The translations under genes were made by a program, and so were the position numbers. Below, in pieces: positions 31,252 to 39,736 of a stretch of 64,000 bases of DNA. The notes below the pieces were generated by a model. It made no database searches, had not been told where the DNA came from, and saw only the letters and a program-made list of their open reading frames with translations. Every line of letters starts with the position of its first letter. The first letter of the stretch is position 1. This DNA is from Deltaproteobacteria bacterium (lineage in GTDB: Bacteria > Bdellovibrionota > Bdellovibrionia > Bdellovibrionales > Bdellovibrionaceae): contig JAFLCC010000004.1 of assembly GCA_017302835.1 (NCBI GenBank), positions 248,001 through 312,000 on the forward strand, given 5' to 3'.

Positions 31252-32562
31252 CTAAAACAACGGCGCTCCAGTTATATCATCTACCCCATCCTCATTAGCA
31301 TCAACGGCGCCAGGTGGTAACTGAAGATCTGGATTGAATTCCGAGGCTGGTGATAATTCTGGTTGTTTGGTCACCATGGTGGGTTGCGTTAGCTTTTGTA
31401 ACTGAATTGGAATTTCACAATAATTAGCAATGATTCGCGAACCTGGGCCCCCCAGTTGTTCAATCAACTGAATACCACCATCTATGTATTCTGCTTTGAC
31501 CAAATTGCCATCAATGAAAACACGCAAGGACGCGGCATCAATTGAATGAATATGAGATAGCGCAAATCGATTTTGTAACTGCAAGCGTTTGTGGGTCAAT
31601 TCTCCAATTTTTTTAAGCCCCTCGTGAAAGCTCTGTTGTGCTAAATCGACCTTGATGCCGTGATTAAGATCAATGATGTCTAAATAGCCATAACCCAATT
31701 CATTTTCGCCATTTTTTATTATGGTCTTAAGATCGGTATAGATGACTCCACTGACAAGTAAGGGACGATCCTCTTGAATGGCTAACAACTGTGAATAAAC
31801 TGAAGAAGGTGTAATATTAGAGCAGTCGCGAGTAAAGGCGGGACCTTCAACTTTATCAGGATCTGGAACTCTGACAAGGCCTTCAGGGTAGCGGTAACAA
31901 ATGTCATTTTCATCAGATACAAACAATACTGCCAGTGCTGCATCGGCTCTGAAAAAACCCTGCTGACGAGCCAAAGCCATTGCATTACTTGATAGTCCTT
32001 GGCTCAAAGAAAAAAGACCTTCTTCACCGCCATCTGAATAAGAATCCCCTTTCATATTTAGAAAACTTTTTCCCAGGGAAGTGCTGATTTGCTCGACACT
32101 CATCTTATTTGAAGAGAGCACTAAGGGTTCACCTTGTAAGCTCCATAATTTTCCCGAAAAAGAACTGCGACTGCCATGGGCAGGCATAATGGCTATTTGA
32201 TAATCCACCGCACTTGGTATTTCTTGAACTAGGGCCTTTATTTCAGCAGCAATTTTAGCTCGTTCCTCACTTAAGGATCCCGAAGTGTCGGCTACGATTA
32301 AAATATCAGTTTTTTTTGAAATCAATTCAGAAGCTTGGTTAAAACTGTCCGTATAACAAGTTTTGTAAAAACTAGGATCAGGATTATTATCCCCTTCACC
32401 CAAGTTTGCATTTCCCTGATCATTACCCTGGTCTATAATGGTTGAAGAGCTATCTTTTAGAGGAGGTTCGATGTCCATTTTAGCATTTTGGCAATTTTGA
32501 AAAACAATTATGAGGAAATAACTCAACAGTAGAACCCCCATTACTCTTATTTGTTTTAGCAT
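31252..32562 (-). CDS. FQNC-type lipoprotein with a von Willebrand A-like domain
   Basis: The 436-residue protein has a lipoprotein signal ending in VFQNC, the FQNC lipobox frequent in Bdellovibrionota. Residues about 70-290 resemble a VWA domain: KTDILIVADTSGSLSEERAK carries the DxSxS metal-site start, and later LAVLFVSDENDICYR gives a second strand with Asp. The C-terminus (DANEDGVDDITGAPLF) looks like a thrombospondin-type-3-like calcium motif. Probable surface or periplasmic adhesion or scaffold protein; role unknown. Confidence 0.72.
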   Translation of the reverse strand: MLKQIRVMGVLLLSYFLIIVFQNCQNAKMDIEPPLKDSSSTIIDQGNDQGNANLGEGDNNPDPSFYKTCYTDSFNQASELISKKTDILIVADTSGSLSEERAKIAAEIKALVQEIPSAVDYQIAIMPAHGSRSSFSGKLWSLQGEPLVLSSNKMSVEQISTSLGKSFLNMKGDSYSDGGEEGLFSLSQGLSSNAMALARQQGFFRADAALAVLFVSDENDICYRYPEGLVRVPDPDKVEGPAFTRDCSNITPSSVYSQLLAIQEDRPLLVSGVIYTDLKTIIKNGENELGYGYLDIIDLNHGIKVDLAQQSFHEGLKKIGELTHKRLQLQNRFALSHIHSIDAASLRVFIDGNLVKAEYIDGGIQLIEQLGGPGSRIIANYCEIPIQLQKLTQPTMVTKQPELSPASEFNPDLQLPPGAVDANEDGVDDITGAPLF

Positions 32563-32617
32563 AATTTCCCCTTCTAATACGGCATTGTGAATATTAGAAT
32601 ATTATAACCATTCTTGT

Positions 32618-32636
32618 TGAATTTTTTTAAAATTCA
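32618..32636. repeat. Short palindrome downstream of the AraC gene
   Basis: TGAATTTT and AAAATTCA flank TTT, giving an 8-bp stem with a 3-base loop in the gap between two minus-strand genes. It might terminate the AraC transcript, though no GC stem is present. Confidence 0.3.
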
Positions 32637-32734
32637 TTGAACCTATATTAAATTGAGACAATTGACTCATTTTGCGACGACTGTTTTTTTAAACGAATCC
32701 GATTTATCAAGACAATTTGAAAAATAGTCTGCAT

Positions 32735-33550
32735 TTACTTGGTTGGAACAACTGATTTAAATTGACTTGGAATGGCTCTCATTTTTTCTTTAAACTGTTT
32801 GTTAAAGCGTGAAAGATCTTGAAATCCAACCTCATGAGCGGCCTCGGTAACTGTCTCACCTTTTAATAATTTTAAACTGGCATCAAAGACTCTTAATTGA
32901 TTACGATAAAACAGGGGTGAAATATCATAGGTAATTTTAAAGGCGCGACTGATGGGCGATGCTGTACTATTAATATTTTTGGCAATATCCCCTATGGAAA
33001 TGGAGCTATTGAAGTTTAAATCAATCGCCCTTTTGACTTTAAGACTTAAAGGGATAAGCTTTTCTTCCTTATCGACTCGTTGGCCACTTTTCTTTATCTG
33101 ATCAAAAATTTCACTATTAATTCCTGATTTGGTAAAGGGCAATTCGTAATTTAGTGGAAAAAGCGTCGCAAACTTTGGGGCTGTTTCTGGTGGCTCTGAA
33201 AACATCAATACTGATTTCCATTCAAACTGCCCGATGTTAAGACGCCAATCCAATATAGAAAAAGGGGGAATAAACAATCCCATATTGCCGATGACAGGCA
33301 GTGGCTGCCCATGACGAAATAGGGACAATAGGCCTTGTGGAAGATCCAGTGCATAGGCAAGACACCAAAAATTTGCAAGAGCATCAACTATCCGTGATGG
33401 TACAAATGTTTTTTGCGTATTTTCTAAATACAAATTACCATCTAAAAAACCAAAATACTTACTATCCATATAAGGTGTTTCGATTCTTTTGATCATAGGG
33501 GAGTAGTACTGTAAGTTATTCGGCGACTTATTCTTTGAGCTATTCTTCAC
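32735..33550 (-). CDS. AraC-family transcriptional regulator
   Basis: It starts at GTG with AGGGAT upstream. The C-terminal 100 residues hold the two-HTH AraC domain (NINSTASPISRAFKITYDIS, FYRNQLRVFDASLKLLKGET and the signature AAHEVGFQDLSRFNKQFKEK). The N-terminal 160 residues match the pattern of cytoplasmic sensor domains in this family (about 25-150: FLDGNLYLENTQKTFVPSRI, GQFEWKSVLMFSEPPETAP). The ligand is unknown. It is divergent from the acyltransferase-PilZ gene and may control it. Confidence 0.85.
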   Translation of the reverse strand: MKNSSKNKSPNNLQYYSPMIKRIETPYMDSKYFGFLDGNLYLENTQKTFVPSRIVDALANFWCLAYALDLPQGLLSLFRHGQPLPVIGNMGLFIPPFSILDWRLNIGQFEWKSVLMFSEPPETAPKFATLFPLNYELPFTKSGINSEIFDQIKKSGQRVDKEEKLIPLSLKVKRAIDLNFNSSISIGDIAKNINSTASPISRAFKITYDISPLFYRNQLRVFDASLKLLKGETVTEAAHEVGFQDLSRFNKQFKEKMRAIPSQFKSVVPTK

Positions 33551-33946
33551 ATTTATCCCTGATTTGCGAGTTCTATAATCGTCTCACTGCTATAAATTCT
33601 TTCAGTAAAATATTAATCTGTCCAAAGTAATATCAAAAAACGCCTAGGTTTTCTGAAAACTAGGTCTTGACTAGCTAAATTTCTCTTTTTCAATTTTTTG
33701 ATTCTCGATTAAGGACGCTAACTTGATAAACATAATAACAATTTTAAAAATTATTTGGGCAAAAAACCTCTTTTAGTCAGCAAAAACAATTGAATTTAAA
33801 AAAAGTGAATAAACTTTTATCATTTTCATTAAATTTAATTGAAAAAGACATTTCAAACTTAAGAAATTTTTGCTTCTCTAAAATACGCCGGGCTGATTGG
33901 TTCCTAAAGTGCAAAAATAAATCTAAAAAAAAGGAATAACAAAGCC
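33551..33946. other. 396-bp divergent intergenic region
   Basis: No gene seen. It contains the minus-strand hairpin described next and, from 33720 on, a very AT-rich tract. TTGAC near 33667 could be part of a promoter but no -10 box is convincing. AAGGA near 33930 serves the gene at 33947. Confidence 0.4.
33635..33664 (-). terminator. Orphan minus-strand hairpin with T-run
   Basis: CCTAG(G)TTTT and AAAACTAGG form a 9-bp stem with a one-base bulge; read on the minus strand it is followed by CGTTTTTT. No annotated minus-strand gene ends here, as the AraC gene only begins 85 bases further on. It may be an attenuator in the AraC leader or the end of an unseen small RNA. Confidence 0.45.
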
Positions 33947-35197
33947 ATGAGCCTAAAACTAATAAAAAAATTAATTAAACTTTCCCACATTTTACCAAAA
34001 CACACCCGACACTCGCTGCTGCGTGAATCTTTATCACTGCCCTGGGATCTAGACATTGGAATTCAATTTAAATTTATCACCGACCAAGGCGAATTTATGG
34101 AAGCGATTCGTATTCTGCATAGCGCTTATGTTGAAAAGTCCTACATGGATCCAGATCCACTGAAAATTCGCTTAACCCCTTATCATCTAATGCCAAGCAC
34201 CCTGATGGCTATCGCCAAAATTGACGGCAAGGTAGCGGCAACCATGTCTTTGATTCGTGATAATCCCCTTGGCCTACCTATGGAAAAAATCTTTGATCTT
34301 TCACACCTGCGAACACGGGGCGAAGTGCTTTGTGAATTTTCCGCTTTAGCTATAGCACCAGAATATCGAGGCCAAGGCGGCTACCTTTTACATTCTTTTT
34401 TCCGTTTTTTCTATCGTTATATAAAAACCTGGTGCGGAGTCGATTACTTTGTAGCCGCTGTTAATCCATCAATGGCCGACCTTTATGAAGCTTTTTATCT
34501 GTTTGAACCCTGCGCCTTTTCGACCCCTATTGATTCGTATCAGTTTGTTAAAGGTGCTCCTGCAGTGCCTCTCACCCTGCCATTGAATGGATTCGAAACA
34601 AAGCTAAAGACTGTTTATCTGAAAAAAAATATAAAAAAAAATCTATTCCGTTTTCTGCAATCCTCCCATGCAAATTCCGATTTCTATCCAAATCATGAAT
34701 ATTTTCAAATCAAGAGCACCTTTATATCTCCAGAGTTCATTGTAAACCTAAGAACAGAAATACCTGATATAGAAACTCGATTCAGTGACAATGATAAATT
34801 ACGAATTGCACAAAGCCTTGGATCAAGTTCCTTCGCTGATATTGGCCGCAATAGAACGCACGAAGCCCCAAGGATCCAAATAAATACGTCGACCCTAATA
34901 TACCTGGAAAACACAACGAAACCTTCCCTGGCAAGAGTTTGTGATGTTTCTCTTGGAGGGATAAAACTCTATGTTGGAGCCAAGCAAAAAATAATAAAAG
35001 GCAATCAACAAATTCGCATTAAACTTGGACCTAATGTTTTTAGCAACGTCAAGTTTGAGCCTGTATGGCAAAATGAGCAAGGCTATGCCGGAGTTAAGCT
35101 CATCGAAACTGATCACGAATGGACCCGATTTGTTAACAAATTCAACGCTCAAGGGAACTCAACAGAAAATAATGAAACTGCAAAGATGGCGTCTTAA
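33947..35197 (+). CDS. GNAT-like N-acyltransferase fused to a PilZ-type domain
   Basis: Residues about 1-210 look like a GNAT-fold acyltransferase of the N-acyl-amino-acid-synthase type: DQGEFMEAIRILHSAYVEKS, then LCEFSALAIAPEYRGQGGYL with the acyl-donor loop, then FVAAVNPSMADLYEAFYLF. Residues about 300-400 (ARVCDVSLGGIKLYVGAKQ, FSNVKFEPVWQNEQGYAGVK) match PilZ, a cyclic-di-GMP-binding fold. The N-terminal RxxxR part of the PilZ site is degenerate (APRIQIN), so nucleotide binding is uncertain. The pairing suggests c-di-GMP-controlled synthesis of an acylated molecule. Confidence 0.65.
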   Translation: MSLKLIKKLIKLSHILPKHTRHSLLRESLSLPWDLDIGIQFKFITDQGEFMEAIRILHSAYVEKSYMDPDPLKIRLTPYHLMPSTLMAIAKIDGKVAATMSLIRDNPLGLPMEKIFDLSHLRTRGEVLCEFSALAIAPEYRGQGGYLLHSFFRFFYRYIKTWCGVDYFVAAVNPSMADLYEAFYLFEPCAFSTPIDSYQFVKGAPAVPLTLPLNGFETKLKTVYLKKNIKKNLFRFLQSSHANSDFYPNHEYFQIKSTFISPEFIVNLRTEIPDIETRFSDNDKLRIAQSLGSSSFADIGRNRTHEAPRIQINTSTLIYLENTTKPSLARVCDVSLGGIKLYVGAKQKIIKGNQQIRIKLGPNVFSNVKFEPVWQNEQGYAGVKLIETDHEWTRFVNKFNAQGNSTENNETAKMAS

Positions 35198-35397
35198 TCT
35201 GAACCTTGCCAGGATTTTATCTAGAACCCCTTGGCCACAGAAAAAACTGGATTTGTTGAATAAAACTTTGTTCATTTATACGATCGAGTTGTTTATTTTG
35301 TTTTTTAAAATCCTCTAAAATTTAAAGACTTAGATAAATAAAGTCTTGACATCTACTTGCTCCTTGTTTTTCAAAGGTTTTTCATGGATAATAAAGT

Positions 35398-35613
35398 ATG
35401 GAGAAACAATCCACTCTTTCTACTAGTGTAGATTCTGATCTTAAAAAGACACTTGCGGCTTTTTGTAAAAAGCGAGGGCTTAAAATTCAAAGCTTCGTTG
35501 AAAATGCCATTCGCGAGCAGCCTGAAGATGAAATCGATCTTGCTAGTTATGACGAACGAAAAAAAGAAGAAGAAATTTCCCTGTCTGCGGAACTTAAGAA
35601 AATTAAAAAATGA
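35398..35613 (+). CDS. Putative ribbon-helix-helix antitoxin
   Basis: The 71-residue protein begins STLSTSVDSDLKKTLAAFCK and continues RGLKIQSFVENAIRE, a ribbon-helix-helix pattern (strand, helix, helix) common to CopG/RelB-type antitoxins. The C-terminal charged tail (DERKKEEEISLSAELKKI) would wrap the toxin. It overlaps the following toxin fragment by ATGA, the classical TA layout. Confidence 0.65.
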   Translation: MEKQSTLSTSVDSDLKKTLAAFCKKRGLKIQSFVENAIREQPEDEIDLASYDERKKEEEISLSAELKKIKK

Positions 35614-35753
35614 GTTCAAAGGCATACGAAATCGTTTTCAAAAAGAGTGCTCTTAAAGAACTCCAAGGATTTCCCCAAAACGTCCAACAGAAAATGTTAG
35701 ATGCTGTTCAGCTTCTTTCTTTAAAACCCTACACTGAAGAACTCTATGAGTAG
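35610..35753 (+). pseudogene. N-terminal fragment of a RelE/ParE-like toxin
   Basis: The frame encodes only 47 residues: KAYEIVFKKSALKELQGFPQ then NVQQKMLDAVQLLSLKPY, the first strand and helical hairpin of RelE/ParE toxins, and stops at TAG 35751-35753. The catalytic C-terminal strands are missing. It is therefore a truncated toxin, or just possibly a minimal form. The next gene (DUF192) starts inside its last codons. Confidence 0.6.
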
Positions 35754-36096
35754 ACGAAGCGTACAGATCAAGTTTCGAGAAAAAATAATCGTAGCAGCAG
35801 CTCTGGTCGCAGATAATTTTTGGTTGAGATTATCGGGCTATATGTTTAGAAAAAAACCTCACGTTTCTGGAATTTTGTTCGAATCATGTGGGAGTATTCA
35901 AACGAGCTTTATGAATTTTGACCTCGATATCGTTTTTCTGACGAAAACAAACTCTGTAAGTAAAATTCAAAGAAATGTGAAGCCATGGAGATTTGTTTTT
36001 TCCACGTTAAACTCAAAGAAGGTGCTAGAACTTCCCGCTGGAGGTCTCCCCTCTGATTTAAAGATCGGCGATGTTCTAGGAATTACTCCAGTATAA
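35746..36096 (+). CDS. DUF192 family protein
   Basis: The 116-residue product matches DUF192: LRLSGYMFRKKPHVSGILFE, then TSFMNFDLDIVFLTKTNSVS, then NVKPWRFVF and KVLELPAGGLPSDLKIGDVL. The family is a small beta-barrel often exported; here no signal peptide is seen. Its ATG overlaps the end of the toxin fragment, possibly because a recombination event joined them. Function in the family is unknown. Confidence 0.8.
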   Translation: MSRRSVQIKFREKIIVAAALVADNFWLRLSGYMFRKKPHVSGILFESCGSIQTSFMNFDLDIVFLTKTNSVSKIQRNVKPWRFVFSTLNSKKVLELPAGGLPSDLKIGDVLGITPV

Positions 36097-36206
36097 AGTA
36101 TAAATCGCAAGCGCTTTGATACTCCTCAAACAGGAACGTATTCAAAAAAGAGAATGAATATATTAATGCTCCCTGTAGATACTGGAGGGTTATCTCTATT
36201 TATTTT

Positions 36207-36225
36207 TTAATGCAGCTAGCATTAA
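36207..36225. promoter_or_regulatory. Inverted repeat ahead of the metal-uptake cluster
   Basis: TTAATGC-AGCTA-GCATTAA is a perfect 7-bp inverted repeat 43 bp upstream of the first gene of the zinc/manganese uptake cluster. Its size and spacing suit a dimeric repressor such as Zur or MntR, or a terminator hairpin for the DUF192 transcript. Neither is proven; it lacks a T-tract. Confidence 0.4.
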
Positions 36226-36267
36226 TTTGAGTTTGACCATTCAACTTTTTTTGGTGCAGAGTGTGGC

Positions 36268-36633
36268 GTGCGAAATAGAAAGCGCTTCATTGCGATTTTG
36301 ATGCTCATCATTTTGGGAGTAATCTCCCTCAAAGTTTTGCTTCCCAATATAGGAATATATGTGGATTGCAATGAGTTTGCTCATATTCATTTTCATGCTT
36401 TTCAAAAAAATGAACTAGATAAAAGTAATCTTCAAACAAACTCAGCCCCAACTGAGAGTGATGATGGTTGTCATGAAGGAAAATCTGTTCTGAGTTACTC
36501 ACTTTTTCCTGCCGCCGTTTTTAATTTAGAACTTCCAAATCATGATATTATTTTCAATTTGGTTTTTATTCTTGATAGTCATTTCAAAAGCCCTCATCTT
36601 GAGCCCCATCGAAAACCTCCAAAAGTTTCCTAA
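36268..36633 (+). CDS. Small membrane-anchored protein at the head of a metal-uptake cluster
   Basis: It starts at GTG. One N-terminal hydrophobic helix (FIAILMLIILGVISLKVLL) is followed by a periplasmic segment with FAHIHFHAF and DDGCHEGK, rich in His and Cys as possible metal ligands. The 121 residues otherwise look undefined, ending HFKSPHLEPHRKPP. Its place immediately before a metal-binding ABC system suggests a role in metal handling, but the family is not one I recognise. Confidence 0.5.
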   Translation: MRNRKRFIAILMLIILGVISLKVLLPNIGIYVDCNEFAHIHFHAFQKNELDKSNLQTNSAPTESDDGCHEGKSVLSYSLFPAAVFNLELPNHDIIFNLVFILDSHFKSPHLEPHRKPPKVS

Positions 36634-36718
36634 CTAATCTCTCAAAAAAAATTCATGCGCAAATACCCAATCGGTGTTTTTGCTTTTTTCTTAGGATTTT
36701 AACCAAAGGATATTTACT

Positions 36719-37834
36719 ATGCATTTTAGAATCATTTGTTTATTTTTATTTGTAGTTACTTCGATTTTCAGCTTCGAAGGGCTCTGTCTGACCGCACCTA
36801 ACATCAGTGCCAACGCCTTATTCCTTTATAGAAATTCAAATTTTCATAGGGATGATGTCAATGTAATAACACCAGACCAGACACCCAATGGCCTGAATGT
36901 GCCTGAAACCGAAATTCAGTTTTATTCCGATGTTGATCCTTACACGAGGCTGAGTTTGCTTCTTTCCATTGCTCCCAAATACACCACGGATGGAACAAAA
37001 GTTTCAGAGGAGTGGGGGCTAGAACCAGAGGAGGCATTTGCTGAGAGCAACCTAATTCCTGACCTTACCTTTAAAATGGGAAAATTTAAAGCGGCCATGG
37101 GTAAGCATAATGTTCTTCACACCCACGCTTTTCCAATGATTGAAGCACCTTTAGCGAACTCCAAATTGTTAGGAGATGAGGGGCTTACCGATGTCGGAAT
37201 TTCTGCTGCTATTTTGATTCCTTCGCCATGGTTCAATGAACTGACCCTTCAGTTTATTCGGGGAAAGGGTGAAAATGAAGAATTCAGTTCACCTTCGCCT
37301 GGGGGTGGCGTCGGAATTGCTCACTGGAAAAATCTTATGGACCTGTCTGATGACCTCACATTGGAATTAGGTGCTTCGTTGGCGCAAGGAGGGAACTCTT
37401 TTGGACAAACAACTTCGGTTACTGGAGCCGATCTTACTTTCAAGTGGCGCCCATCTGTAGGTGGAAAATACCAATCTGTATTTTGGACCACTGAATATTT
37501 ATCAAGAAATCAGTCGCAGGCGACAATTCCTGATGAAAAAGGCACTGGCTTAGCTACATGGATTCAGTATCAGTTTGCTGAAAAATGGGCTGGAGTTTAC
37601 CGTTACGATAACCTGAATATCAAAAATACTTTTGATGAAACGAATCTGCCTAATGATACTTGGGAGCGGCACTCCTTTGGCTTTGTCTATTCCCCATCAG
37701 AGTTTTCATCATATAGACTTGAGTACGATCAAAGAGTTGGTGGCACGCCAAATAATAACAATGAAACCACAGAGAAAACTATTTTTATTCAAGCCAATTT
37801 CACCATCGGTGCTCACCCAACACACTCTTATTAA
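36719..37834 (+). CDS. Outer-membrane porin-like protein of the metal-uptake cluster
   Basis: The 371-residue protein has a signal peptide (FRIICLFLFVVTSIFSFEGLC). The mature part is a run of amphipathic strands (FKMGKFKAAMGKHNVLHTHA, LTLELGASLAQGGNSFGQ, SFGFVYSPSEFSSYRLEYDQ) and ends in a strand with His-rich tail (TIGAHPTHSY). Segment GKFKAAMGKHNVLHTHAFPM is typical of zinc-regulated outer-membrane proteins found beside znuA-like genes. It likely lets metal cross the outer membrane; transport is inferred from context. Confidence 0.65.
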   Translation: MHFRIICLFLFVVTSIFSFEGLCLTAPNISANALFLYRNSNFHRDDVNVITPDQTPNGLNVPETEIQFYSDVDPYTRLSLLLSIAPKYTTDGTKVSEEWGLEPEEAFAESNLIPDLTFKMGKFKAAMGKHNVLHTHAFPMIEAPLANSKLLGDEGLTDVGISAAILIPSPWFNELTLQFIRGKGENEEFSSPSPGGGVGIAHWKNLMDLSDDLTLELGASLAQGGNSFGQTTSVTGADLTFKWRPSVGGKYQSVFWTTEYLSRNQSQATIPDEKGTGLATWIQYQFAEKWAGVYRYDNLNIKNTFDETNLPNDTWERHSFGFVYSPSEFSSYRLEYDQRVGGTPNNNNETTEKTIFIQANFTIGAHPTHSY

Positions 37835-37842
37835 GGATGAAT

Positions 37843-38733
37843 ATGAAAAAAACAATATTGTTAATTTTAAGCATTCCCTTTTTTTCATTTGCTAGAATCC
37901 AAGTGGCAACGACAACCACAGATCTTGCAGCCATTGTCAGAAAAGTAGGTCAAAACCAAGTGGATGTCTTCTCGATTGCCAAGGGCACCCAAGATCCTCA
38001 CCAAATTGAGGCCAAGCCCTCATTTATGGTTAAACTAAGATCTACAGATATCGTCATCGCTCAAGGTCTTGAACTTGAATCGGCCTGGATCATTCCTCTC
38101 ATTAAAGGGACTAGAAATCCAAAATTGATTGCAAAAAATGGACTTTTTGAATTGGCACCTAAACTTGATCCCATCGAAATTCCCAAGGGAGATGTCTCTC
38201 GCGCCGATGGTGATGTACATCCGGGGGGAAATCCACACTTTCAACTGGATCCCCAAAGACTCGGCAAAGCAGCTCTTTTGATAGCCACGAGATTTGGAGA
38301 AATAGATCCGACACAAAAGGAATTTTTTCTTAAAAATGCCAATTCCTTTCAAAAAGAAATGACGGATAAAACTAAGGAATGGCAATTGCGAATCAAAAAT
38401 AGTGGCATCACTGAAATGGTGACTTATCATAAAACACTTGCCTACTTTTGTGATAGATTCGAAATCAAATGTGAAGTGCAGTTAGAACCAAAGCCTGGAA
38501 TTCCACCTACAGCAAGTCATATTCTTTCCGTAATTGATCAAATGAAAAAACGAAAAATCAATTTGGTGCTTATCGAAAATCTTTATGAAGACACCATTGG
38601 AAAAAAAATAAAAATTGATATTCCAAACGCCGTTGTAAAACGAGTCCCTGTAGCCGTGGAAGGAGATACTGGATTACCAACAAACGAGCACCTTATTGAG
38701 CGATTGGTTGTAACGATTGAAGGAACTCACTAA
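37843..38733 (+). CDS. ZnuA/MntC-like metal-binding periplasmic protein
   Basis: The second Met (37843) is preferred because AAGGA lies five bases before it; the first ATG overlaps that site. A signal peptide (ILLILSIPFFSFA) precedes a cluster A-I solute-binding fold with candidate ligands: DPHQIEAKPSFM, HPGGNPHFQLDPQRLG, VTYHKTLAYFCDRF and LIENLYEDTIG. These His/Glu positions match the zinc/manganese-binding family. It should deliver the metal to the permease encoded next. Confidence 0.82.
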   Translation: MKKTILLILSIPFFSFARIQVATTTTDLAAIVRKVGQNQVDVFSIAKGTQDPHQIEAKPSFMVKLRSTDIVIAQGLELESAWIIPLIKGTRNPKLIAKNGLFELAPKLDPIEIPKGDVSRADGDVHPGGNPHFQLDPQRLGKAALLIATRFGEIDPTQKEFFLKNANSFQKEMTDKTKEWQLRIKNSGITEMVTYHKTLAYFCDRFEIKCEVQLEPKPGIPPTASHILSVIDQMKKRKINLVLIENLYEDTIGKKIKIDIPNAVVKRVPVAVEGDTGLPTNEHLIERLVVTIEGTH

Positions 38734-39551
38734 TGCAGGCTATTGAGTTTCTAGCCGCCCCCTTCGCATTGGCAATCCTTTTGGTTGGCATTCACGCTTA
38801 CTTGGGATTGCATGTGCTCAAGCGTGATGTGATCTTTGTCGACATTAGTCTTTCGCAAGTGGCCGCCCTGGGAAGCGCTGTGAGTTTGTTTTTTGTTCAC
38901 GAGGGAGATGGCGCCGCTTTGGCGCTGACTCTCTCCCTCACTTTTTGTCTGGCAACATCCTTTGCATTGGCACTTTTGCGACACCATGAAAAATCGGTGT
39001 CACAAGAGGCCTTGATCGGAATGACCTATGCCTTAGCAAGTGGAGCGTTAATTTTAGTTGCCGACAAACTTCCCCACGGTTCAGAACATTTAAAGGAAGC
39101 GCTTATTGGGAATATTCTTTTTGTAACTTGGCCACAAGTACTTCAGACATTTTCGATCTATTCAGTGATTGGAGTTATTCATTGGATTTTTCGTAAGCAA
39201 TTTTGGCAGGCCACTTATGGCAAAGAAGGAATGTTTTGGTGGGATTTTCTTTTCTATTTTCTGTTCGGAATTGTAATCACCTTTTCGACCAGGCATGCGG
39301 GCGTCCTCGTTGTGTTCTCAATTTTAGTGGCTCCAGCATCTCTTGCCATGAGATTTTTTCCGGGAAATAATGGAAAATTGGCATCACGGCTTAGTCTTTC
39401 TTGGATTTTTGGAACGATCGGACTCGGTTTGGCTTTCCTCCTCAGTTACAATTTGGATCTTCCTTCGGGAGCAAGCATTGTCTGCACTCTGACGAGCCTT
39501 TTTTTCCTGGCCCTTTTGATCAGAAGGAAACGGTTTGATGGAGATTCCTGA
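38733..39551 (+). CDS. ZnuB-like metal ABC transporter permease
   Basis: The 272-residue protein has eight to nine hydrophobic helices, including the family's IFVDISLSQVAALGSAVSLF and FGIVITFSTRHAGVLVVFSI, then LVAPASLAMRFF. It starts in the TAATG junction with the preceding gene, so they are translated together. No ATPase gene follows, so the transporter must use an ATPase encoded elsewhere. It imports zinc or manganese. Confidence 0.82.
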   Translation: MQAIEFLAAPFALAILLVGIHAYLGLHVLKRDVIFVDISLSQVAALGSAVSLFFVHEGDGAALALTLSLTFCLATSFALALLRHHEKSVSQEALIGMTYALASGALILVADKLPHGSEHLKEALIGNILFVTWPQVLQTFSIYSVIGVIHWIFRKQFWQATYGKEGMFWWDFLFYFLFGIVITFSTRHAGVLVVFSILVAPASLAMRFFPGNNGKLASRLSLSWIFGTIGLGLAFLLSYNLDLPSGASIVCTLTSLFFLALLIRRKRFDGDS

Positions 39552-39736
39552 TATTTGATATTTGTGGCTCCATATCATCGATGGTCCTGCCAATGTTTAA
39601 GATTTATACAATCATGAAAATTTTACTTAAATGAGCATAACATTTTCTGCTGAAATCGATAACAATTGAAAACATTGAAAGCTACATATACATCTTTGTA
39701 GCCAGTAAAAAAATTAATTTAATAAGGAGTCTCCCT

